Source: Candidatus Woesearchaeota archaeon | GTDB lineage: Archaea > Nanobdellota > Nanobdellia > SCGC-AAA011-G17 > GW2011-AR17 | DNA length: 10,635 nt | Direction of reading: 5' to 3' | Assembly (NCBI GenBank): GCA_003694495.1 | Contig: RFJO01000094.1 | Coordinates: 1 to 10,635 of the forward strand | Part shown: piece after piece, positions 5,225-10,635 of the stretch | Layout: every line of letters begins with the position of its first letter | Position numbering within the stretch: the first letter of the stretch is position 1 | Position numbers and translations under genes: made by a program | The notes under the pieces: model-generated | Database searches by the model: none | Told to the model about the DNA's origin: nothing | The model's input: the letters and a program-made list of their open reading frames with translations, nothing else

Positions 5225-6727
5225 CTAAACAACCCCCATCTCTCTTAACCATTTTAAATCGCTGCTGAACAAATATCTAATATCATTTATACCTAACTTA
5301 AACATTGCAAGCCGGTCAATGCCAAGCCCCCAAGCCATCACGGGAACGTTTACGCCTAACGGCTCTACCATTTCCGGACGGAATAAGCCTGCGCCGCCAA
5401 ACTCAACCCAACCCAGTTCAGGGTGTTTGGCTGACATTTGGACAGACGGTTCAGTGAACGGATAATAATCAGGATAAAATTTTACTTTTTCAGCGCCAGC
5501 AACTTCTATTGCGAACTGCTTAAGTATACCTAGCAATGTTTTGAAGTTTATTGAATCGTCAGCTACAAACCCTTCCATTTGGTTAAACTCGATTAGGTGT
5601 GTAGCATCTAAAACGTCAGGCCTGTAACAACGGGCAATGGCAAAATATTTGCCTGGTACTTCTATACCGTTAGCAATGGTTCTGCCAGAGATGGCTGTAC
5701 CGTGTGCCCTTGGCATTAACTGTGAAGCAATCTTAGGATCCCATTTGTAACCCCAACCATTTGAACCGGTGTTTGCACCGTTTTCGTGAGCGTTTTTCAC
5801 TGCATTTACAACATTCTTTTTAGGCAAGTTACCATAAACTGGGTTTTTTAAATGGTATGTGTCGGTCCAGGTTCTTGCAGGATGGTTCTGCGGTTGGAAT
5901 AAAACGTCAAAATTGTAAAACTCCGTTTCTATTAAAGGACCTTTCATTTCTTTGAAACCTAAAGCCAGAAGCCTTGAACGAATGTCGTTTAAGAATATAA
6001 GGTAAGGCTGCCGTTTGCCTGCAAATAGTTTTGGCACAGTTGCCTTTATATCGTAAGCTCTGAATGTTTTGCCTTTCCATGAACCATCTTTGATCATTGA
6101 AGATGTAAGCTTCTCGATAACATCTTTTTCGTCAAACTTTTGTTTTAATAATTCTTTGCCTCTTGCGGTCAATGAAATAGTTCTGTGCTTCACAATCTCT
6201 GTCTTAATTATGTTTCTTCTATTCTTTAAATTGTCATAAGCAAACTTCTCTTCAGGTTTTAGTTTGCTTAATTCTAAAGGGAGATCATTTAACAGTTTTT
6301 CTTCAAAAGATTCTTTGTCTAAAAGTTTTTTACCTTGCTCAGTTATGCTTAACTTTAGTTCATTGCCGTCTTTTGAAATGTTTATTGCAGCTTTTTTCTT
6401 TAACGCCCCAATGCTAATGTTAATTTCATCTTTATCCAAGCTTAAATCTGAGATTTTTTTATCCCCATTTTTAAGTTCTTTTAATAACCTTATCTCTGGC
6501 AAACCTTTTTCTTTATACTTTTCACCGTTAGTGTCTAACTCAACAACCTCTTTCACATTAAGGTTTATCTTTAACACACCTTTGTTTTCAAGCCACTGTA
6601 ATGCACGCATGACTTCAACTTCTTGCATGCCTGAAGATTTTACCAATTCATCTAAGCTAGCATTATCTTTCAAATGAGGTAAAAGCTTTCTTTCAAGCGG
6701 ATGAAGGCTAGATAATAGGTTTGCCAT
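5225..6727 (-). CDS. pheS: Phenylalanine--tRNA ligase alpha subunit
   Basis: This 500-aa class II synthetase subunit attaches phenylalanine to tRNA-Phe in the cytoplasm. Residues 1-205 form an N-terminal region of winged-helix-like repeats (a clear one at 8-55) that contact tRNA in archaeal/eukaryal PheS; bacterial PheS has a coiled coil instead. The catalytic domain runs from about 230 to 500. It contains the motif-1 region K-G-P-L-I-E-T-E-F-Y-N-F-D (262-274), Q-P-Q-N-H-P-A-R (278-285), motif 2 A-R-C-Y-R-P-D (365-371) with H-L-I-E-F-N-Q-M-E-G (377-386), and motif 3 A-W-G-L-G-I-D-R-L-A-M (465-475). The start at 6727 has no Shine-Dalgarno but has a TATA-like element about 28 nt upstream. The trmB gene ends 40 nt upstream. 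The gene is complete and normal for its family. Confidence 0.97.
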   Translation of the reverse strand: MANLLSSLHPLERKLLPHLKDNASLDELVKSSGMQEVEVMRALQWLENKGVLKINLNVKEVVELDTNGEKYKEKGLPEIRLLKELKNGDKKISDLSLDKDEINISIGALKKKAAINISKDGNELKLSITEQGKKLLDKESFEEKLLNDLPLELSKLKPEEKFAYDNLKNRRNIIKTEIVKHRTISLTARGKELLKQKFDEKDVIEKLTSSMIKDGSWKGKTFRAYDIKATVPKLFAGKRQPYLIFLNDIRSRLLALGFKEMKGPLIETEFYNFDVLFQPQNHPARTWTDTYHLKNPVYGNLPKKNVVNAVKNAHENGANTGSNGWGYKWDPKIASQLMPRAHGTAISGRTIANGIEVPGKYFAIARCYRPDVLDATHLIEFNQMEGFVADDSINFKTLLGILKQFAIEVAGAEKVKFYPDYYPFTEPSVQMSAKHPELGWVEFGGAGLFRPEMVEPLGVNVPVMAWGLGIDRLAMFKLGINDIRYLFSSDLKWLREMGVV

Positions 6728-6750
6728 AACTAAAAAGAAATAGATATAAT

Positions 6751-6760
6751 GTTTTTAAAC
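6751..6760 (-). promoter_or_regulatory. TATA-like element of pheST
   Basis: The minus strand reads GTTTAAAAAC, centred about 28 nt before the pheS ATG, implying a leaderless pheS mRNA. A second TATA-like stretch (6743-6750) lies closer, about 20 nt away. The whole promoter must fit in the 40-nt gap after trmB, where a pyrimidine-rich run (6729-6738 on the minus strand) also occurs. Confidence 0.45.
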
Positions 6761-6767
6761 CTTTTGA

Positions 6768-7568
6768 TTAATTTAAAGGCTTAAGCTTGTTCCAATTTTT
6801 GTCAACCATATCTTTTAAAGTCGATGCAAAAAATGGAGACTTTAACCATACAGCAACGTCGTAGTTTTCGTGAACGTCTCTGTCATGGTTTAACATTAAA
6901 AGGATCTGCTCATTATCAGTGATAACAAACCTTGCTTCCTTGCTTTTGTTAACCCTAATATCTGCTAACTTTAAAATGTTTTTTGGGATAGATTTTGCGT
7001 CAATGTTTGACAATATTCTTAAATCTACGCCTTTCTTTTTAGCCTTGTTTAGTGCAGTTTTTAACGCGTCACTTTTCCTTTGTAAACCAGAATCTGTTGT
7101 AACAATAAGCACACTTTCTTTTGCGTTTGTGATCATAGATTTTAATTGGTCGTAAATATTTTTTCTGCTCTTGATAAGGCCGCTAATATTTGTTGGGTCA
7201 ATTTTTTCAATACCTTGCTTGTGCAATAACTCAATTTCTTTGTAAATTTGTTTATCTTTAAGCTCATCAAGTTCAGAAATCTGTTCTTCAGCTTTTTTCT
7301 GGATAGATGTTTTTACTCTTGAAATAACTTCTTCTGGATGAATTGCAACATATTTTATTGGCTTGCTAAGTTCCATGACAACAAAACCTTTCTTCTCTAA
7401 AGATTCAAGAACGTCATAAGATCTTGATCTAGGTACGCCTGAAATGTCAGCAAGCTCACCAGCAGTAGCAACACCCCTTGACAATAATGCTGTCCATATC
7501 TTTACCTCATAAATGTTTAAATCAAATGCAGACTTTAACTTTTTCAAAAATGATTCCTGTACAATCAT
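6768..7568 (-). CDS. TrmB-family transcriptional regulator
   Basis: This 266-aa protein has a winged helix-turn-helix at about 10-75, including A-T-A-G-E-L-A-D-I-S-G-V-P-R-S-R-S-Y-D and the wing K-K-G-F-V-V. This is the TrmB N-terminal signature. A charged coiled-coil linker (about 80-118) suggests dimerisation. Residues 128-262 form an alpha/beta domain (S-V-L-I-V-T-T-D, V-D-L-R-I-L-S-N, A-R-F-V-I-T-D) like the phospholipase-D-like C-terminal part of TrmB proteins. The larger sugar-binding extension of Thermococcus TrmB (about 340 aa) is absent, so a sugar effector cannot be assumed. It lies directly downstream of the ABC-2 exporter on the same strand and upstream of pheST, with its own TATA box and a Shine-Dalgarno (AGGAG, 7579-7583) 10 nt before the ATG. 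Regulation of the exporter or of itself is the simplest guess. Confidence 0.9.
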   Translation of the reverse strand: MIVQESFLKKLKSAFDLNIYEVKIWTALLSRGVATAGELADISGVPRSRSYDVLESLEKKGFVVMELSKPIKYVAIHPEEVISRVKTSIQKKAEEQISELDELKDKQIYKEIELLHKQGIEKIDPTNISGLIKSRKNIYDQLKSMITNAKESVLIVTTDSGLQRKSDALKTALNKAKKKGVDLRILSNIDAKSIPKNILKLADIRVNKSKEARFVITDNEQILLMLNHDRDVHENYDVAVWLKSPFFASTLKDMVDKNWNKLKPLN

Positions 7569-7578
7569 GTTAATTCAT

Positions 7579-7583
7579 CTCCT
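7579..7583 (-). promoter_or_regulatory. Shine-Dalgarno of the TrmB-family gene
   Basis: AGGAG on the minus strand lies 10 nt before the ATG at 7568. A closer ATG (7578-7576) directly abuts it but opens only ATG-AAT-TAA, so the start at 7568 is the usable one. Confidence 0.6.
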
Positions 7584-7615
7584 ATTAATTTGTTAATTTC
7601 AAAGAAGTTTGCCAC

Positions 7616-7627
7616 TTATTTATAAAT
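7616..7627 (-). promoter_or_regulatory. TATA box of the TrmB-family gene
   Basis: The minus strand carries TTTATAAATA at 7626-7617. With usual spacing transcription starts near 7595, giving a leader of about 27 nt that includes the Shine-Dalgarno. The box lies in the 87-nt gap between the permease stop and trmB, so trmB can be expressed apart from the exporter. Confidence 0.6.
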
Positions 7628-7655
7628 GTTTCGTTTTGATGTCACTTTTTAGTAG

Positions 7656-9332
7656 TTATCTAATCTTTTTGGCTATAATATTTACAATTATTGCGGTTAT
7701 CATGGCTATGCCGAGCCAAGCAAGTAGGAAATATAAAGGTTGATAAATGCTACTTAGCCCGGATTCAAATAATACAAGTCGTTTTAGGATTGTTTCGCCA
7801 AGAACGAACGGATTGTAAAATACAATTTCTCTTAGTAAACCTTTAAGAGTTTCTAAGGGAAGGATTGCGTTGGAAAATAGTAAAAAGATTAAGCCTATGG
7901 AGATTGCACCAGTTGTAGCGCTTTCTTCAGACTTGAATAAGTAGCCTACTATAAGCCCAATAAATATGAAAATTGAGGCTAAAAGCAATAATACGCCGCC
8001 GGCAATGGCGTAAATTTTTAAAGGGATCCCCTGGATGAATATTGAAGCAACGCCTAAAATGATAAGCAGCTGTAAACAAATAATGCTGATGTCGCTTAAG
8101 TATTGTGCAATAAGGAACATGCCGTCAAATGTAGGAGTGATGAAGTTCCTAAAATATGCCATGGATTTCTTTTCTCTAATGATTGCTGTTGTGCTCATTA
8201 ATAAAGCTACGAACATTATTAGAAGAATAAGTATTGTTGGGAACGTAAAAATGAGATAGCTGTTTTTTAGGCTGATAGGCTTAATTGTTGTTCTTAATGG
8301 AGATACAATGCTTTCAACGTTTGTAATCTTGATTGTGTTGATGTTGTTGATGATGTTTTGGTTGCTTGTTTTAATTGAACCTATGGTTGTTTTGTCTGCA
8401 TTTAAATAGGTAGGGATTGTAGAAATGCCTGACTGGATCTCGTCAACGTTGGTTTTTGTTTCATCAATTTTGCCTGCCAATGCGTTGTATTGAGTCTTGA
8501 TTGCGTTAAGTTTAGTTTTTAAATCTAAAAATACAGTTGAGCTTAAGTTGTACCTGTCACGGATATCTTCAATTTCATCTAATGAAGAACTTAAATCAAG
8601 AGCAGAATAGTCGAAGTTAAAGTCTGAAAACTCTAACAGAATGTTGTTTAATTTTGCTTGAGAATTTTTGTTGTTTGTTTCAAGTGCTTCAATCTGGCTT
8701 TTTTGCTGGTTGGCTTCCTTGTTAATATTATCAACAGCACCTAAAATTTGGCTTACAATGCCGCTGCTTAACTCGCTTGAACGTAATTCAACCTTAGATG
8801 ATAGTTTTTCAATGATCATATGTGCAAGGTTTATTCTTGAATTATCAACGTAAACCTCAATGTTGTTGTTACCGGAATTGTCAAGCACCATGTTTGGCGG
8901 GAAAATTAGGCATAAATGGTATGACTGATACTTAATCGCGTCTACACATTCTTGGGCACTGTTGAATTTATTAACATTGAATTGTGAATCTGATAGGTTA
9001 GCAAGCATTGTTTCTGTTAGTGGAGAGTATGCTTCAGAAAAAACGCCAATGTTAATGTTGCTTACAGTGGATGTGTTAAAGCCAATAGCTAGGAGGAAAA
9101 CAATCAATAAAGGACCAAAAAAGAAGATTAAAGAAGATGTCTTTGAACGAATCATTAGTTTGTAGTTCTTTATAATTAAACTAAATAATTTGGTAAGAAA
9201 ACTGTACCATGCCTGAGGTCTAAGTTGATTGGCGTTCTTTAATGATTCAAAATCTTTTTTTACTTTTTCTTTCACTATTTTTCTGTCTGAGTATAGCCTT
9301 CTTCGTTCCCTCTTTTTAAATATGCCTAACAT
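7656..9332 (-). CDS. ABC-2 type transporter permease with a large extracytoplasmic helical domain
   Basis: This 558-aa membrane subunit of an ABC exporter partners the ATPase encoded just upstream. A basic cytoplasmic N-terminus (1-60) leads to helix 1 (about 67-86). Residues 87-357 are hydrophilic and predicted outside. They begin with an alpha/beta part (93-165) and continue as long helices rich in Gln, Asn, Ser and Lys with coiled-coil character (about 170-350). Five more helices follow at about 358-380, 405-427, 437-463, 474-492 and 531-553, the ABC-2 permease core. This one-plus-five layout with a big loop after helix 1 is typical of ABC2_membrane_3/YhgE-type permeases, whose substrates vary (drugs, lipids, peptides). 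The start at 9332 is preferred over 9359 because a Shine-Dalgarno (GGTGA) lies 5 nt before it and it falls 4 nt after the ATPase stop, avoiding overlap. The substrate is unknown. Confidence 0.9.
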   Translation of the reverse strand: MLGIFKKRERRRLYSDRKIVKEKVKKDFESLKNANQLRPQAWYSFLTKLFSLIIKNYKLMIRSKTSSLIFFFGPLLIVFLLAIGFNTSTVSNINIGVFSEAYSPLTETMLANLSDSQFNVNKFNSAQECVDAIKYQSYHLCLIFPPNMVLDNSGNNNIEVYVDNSRINLAHMIIEKLSSKVELRSSELSSGIVSQILGAVDNINKEANQQKSQIEALETNNKNSQAKLNNILLEFSDFNFDYSALDLSSSLDEIEDIRDRYNLSSTVFLDLKTKLNAIKTQYNALAGKIDETKTNVDEIQSGISTIPTYLNADKTTIGSIKTSNQNIINNINTIKITNVESIVSPLRTTIKPISLKNSYLIFTFPTILILLIMFVALLMSTTAIIREKKSMAYFRNFITPTFDGMFLIAQYLSDISIICLQLLIILGVASIFIQGIPLKIYAIAGGVLLLLASIFIFIGLIVGYLFKSEESATTGAISIGLIFLLFSNAILPLETLKGLLREIVFYNPFVLGETILKRLVLFESGLSSIYQPLYFLLAWLGIAMITAIIVNIIAKKIR

Positions 9333-9336
9333 AATT

Positions 9337-10275
9337 TCACCTTTTTGTGATGGCTTCAAACACTTCTTCCATTGATGGACGTGTTACCATTAAATCTTCA
9401 ATCTTTTCTTTTAATTGAGCTAATACTTTTAACAATGAACTTAGCAAATCTTCAGCATCCGTTGTATAAAGCACAAGTTTCTTGCGTTTTATAACATATT
9501 TAGATATCTTTGATGAATTTAGCTTGCTTAAAATGGTTTTATAATCTCCAGGATTAGAAATTAAGTGAATCTCTTCATTTTTAGAATACTTTGATTTTAA
9601 GCCATCTGGTGAATCAACATCAATAACGTAACCGTTATGAAGGATGGCTATCCTGTCACAAACTGTTTCAAGGTCGTTTAATAAGTGGGATGTCATTATG
9701 ATAGTAGTGCCTTCATCGTTGATACGTTTTAATAATGCTAACAGTTCTTTTCTTAATACAGGATCTAGGTCTTCTGTTGGCTCATCTAAAATTAATACTT
9801 TAGGATTGTGAATCAAGGCGCAGGCTATGTCTAGCCTCCTTTGCATTCCAGTTGATAATTCACCTGCCAAGACTTTGTTTGCACCAGTAAGTTCAACAAG
9901 GTCAAGCAAGATCTCGGTGCGTTCTTTAATATCAGACCCGCGCATGTTGAATAAATGGCCAAAGTATCTTAAATTTTCTTCAACTGTTAATTGGGGATAA
10001 ACTGAACCTGCTTGAGTGGCAAACCCAAAGATTTGTCTGATATAACTTTTGTTTTTGCGAACAATTTTGTTGTGGTTGTAAATTATTCTTCCAATGGTTG
10101 GTTCCCAGAAACCAACAAGGATGTTGAGTAATGTAGTTTTGCCTGAACCGCTTAAACCAACTATGCCAAAAAATTCTCCATCTAAAATGCTTAGGTTGAT
10201 ACGGTCTAAAACTAGCTTTTTTCCAAACTTTTTTATTAAGTTATCAATCTCTATTAGAACATCCTCTTTTACCAT
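9337..10275 (-). CDS. ABC transporter ATP-binding protein (exporter ATPase)
   Basis: This 312-aa cytoplasmic ATPase powers the ABC-2 permease encoded next. Walker A is G-L-S-G-S-G-K-T-T (40-48), the Q-loop glutamine is Gln88, the signature is L-S-T-G-M-Q (140-145, the form common in ABC-2/drug-export ATPases), Walker B is V-L-I-L-D-E (160-165), and the H-loop is T-S-H (His197). The D-loop reads E-D-L-D rather than the common S-A-L-D. Residues 230-312 form the C-terminal extension typical of the CcmA/DrrA-type group, ending with S-M-E-E-V-F. The TGA stop is embedded in the Shine-Dalgarno of the permease gene (GGTGA), 4 nt before its ATG, so both are made from one transcript. The gene diverges from secF across 88 bp. 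All catalytic residues are intact. Confidence 0.95.
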   Translation of the reverse strand: MVKEDVLIEIDNLIKKFGKKLVLDRINLSILDGEFFGIVGLSGSGKTTLLNILVGFWEPTIGRIIYNHNKIVRKNKSYIRQIFGFATQAGSVYPQLTVEENLRYFGHLFNMRGSDIKERTEILLDLVELTGANKVLAGELSTGMQRRLDIACALIHNPKVLILDEPTEDLDPVLRKELLALLKRINDEGTTIIMTSHLLNDLETVCDRIAILHNGYVIDVDSPDGLKSKYSKNEEIHLISNPGDYKTILSKLNSSKISKYVIKRKKLVLYTTDAEDLLSSLLKVLAQLKEKIEDLMVTRPSMEEVFEAITKR

Positions 10276-10297
10276 TATTGTTTTCTTAAATAAACAG

Positions 10298-10313
10298 ATT
10301 AATAAACTTTTTG
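10298..10313 (-). promoter_or_regulatory. BRE/TATA promoter of the ABC exporter
   Basis: The minus strand reads CAAAAAGTTTATTAAT: a BRE-like A-rich element followed by a TATA box centred near 10302, about 27 nt before the ATPase ATG at 10275, consistent with a leaderless mRNA. A second TATA-like stretch (10295-10286) is only about 16 nt from the ATG and less likely to be used. Confidence 0.55.
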
Positions 10314-10324
10314 TTTAGGTTTAA

Positions 10325-10340
10325 GAAAAAGTATTTAAAT
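10325..10340 (+). promoter_or_regulatory. BRE/TATA promoter of secF
   Basis: The sequence GAAAAAGTATTTAAAT has a purine-rich BRE followed by TATTTAAAT, centred about 28 nt before the secF ATG at 10364. No Shine-Dalgarno is visible, so a leaderless transcript is likely. Confidence 0.65.
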
Positions 10341-10363
10341 GAATGTTAGTTCCTTCATAGAGA

Positions 10364-10635
10364 ATGAAACTTACTCATACATATAATAAGCATTATAAGA
10401 AGCTTTTTGTAATACCAATATTGCTAGTTGTTATTGCTTTAGGTATCATTATTAACAATTATGTTACAAAAGGCGACCTATTCGAAAAGGATGTTAGCTT
10501 AAAAGGTGGGATAACAGCAACAATATCTACCCCTCAACTTGTTCCAGATATGGAAGAATATCTTAAAGAGAAGTTTCCAAAAGCTGACTTGACTGTGAGG
10601 AGCTTGTCAGAGTTTGGAACAAAAAAACAAGCAGG
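10364..10635 (+). CDS. secF: Protein translocase subunit SecF (5' part)
   Basis: The reading frame opens at 10364 and runs off the window after about 90 codons. The translation shows a basic N-terminus (Lys2, His5, Lys9, Lys12, Lys13), a first membrane helix at about 14-32, and then F-E-K-D-V-S-L-K-G-G-I (40-50). The S-L-K-G-G element is typical of the beginning of the first extracytoplasmic domain in archaeal SecF/SecD. The following segment, with K-F-P-K-A-D-L-T-V-R, fits the P1-like domain. SecF works with SecD in the membrane to drive late steps of Sec export with the proton gradient; in archaea secF and secD are often adjacent, so secD may follow outside the window. SecD itself is the alternative but is less likely, since the start has the compact SecF form. 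The start is set by the TATA box about 28 nt upstream. Confidence 0.85.
   Translation, partial: MKLTHTYNKHYKKLFVIPILLVVIALGIIINNYVTKGDLFEKDVSLKGGITATISTPQLVPDMEEYLKEKFPKADLTVRSLSEFGTKKQA

Noticed and set aside
6264..6677. 137-codon plus-strand ORF inside pheS
   Set aside because: It is the antisense frame of the pheS tRNA-binding region, rich in Ser, Phe and Leu as expected for the complement of Lys/Glu-rich coding sequence.
10339..10386. Short upstream ORF overlapping the secF start (ATG at 10339)
   Set aside because: It has no Shine-Dalgarno, begins at the edge of the TATA box before the expected transcription start, and so would not be in the mRNA.

Overview
The window comes from an AT-rich archaeal genome. 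The evidence is the archaeal/eukaryal-type PheS (500 aa) and PheT (559 aa) pair, a Dph2 fragment (diphthamide pathway), an archaeal-type SecF start, a TrmB-family regulator, tRNA genes without encoded CCA, and TATA/BRE promoters placed about 26-32 nt upstream of tRNA 5' ends or directly upstream of start codons (leaderless transcripts). Small size, tight packing, many short family-specific proteins and the truncated Dph2 fit a DPANN lineage (Woesearchaeota/Pacearchaeota-like). That placement is an inference; no marker here fixes the phylum.

Layout. 1-1600: a small lipoprotein gene and tRNA-Glu(CTC) on the minus strand, then divergently tRNA-Ser(GGA) and a four-helix membrane protein with a six-cysteine outer loop. 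1585-2404 (minus): a two-gene unit with a good Shine-Dalgarno, encoding a 74-aa helical protein and a 197-aa protein that looks like a cysteine-free DUF483 relative. 2451-3228 (minus): a HAD phosphatase of the HisB-N/GmhB type whose start overlaps the end of a Dph2 gene cut down to its N-terminal domain. 3263-3565 (plus): a single-domain O6-alkylguanine-DNA alkyltransferase relative, divergent from the Dph2 fragment with overlapping promoters. 3545-6727 (minus): pheS-pheT with abutting stop and start codons. 6768-7568 (minus): a TrmB-type regulator. 7656-10275 (minus): an ABC-2 exporter, ATPase followed by a permease with a long extracytoplasmic helical domain. 10364-end (plus): the start of secF, divergent from the exporter.

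Functionally this is mostly housekeeping (Phe-tRNA charging, two tRNAs, Sec translocation) with envelope-related genes interspersed (lipoprotein, Cys-rich membrane protein, ABC-2 exporter). The trmB gene lies directly downstream of the exporter with its own promoter and is a candidate regulator of it, but no operator proves this. I see no mobile element, CRISPR array, phage genes or defence system. The points most worth following up are the Dph2 truncation and its 8-bp overlap with the HAD gene, the altered active-site context of the alkyltransferase, and the exporter's large external domain.
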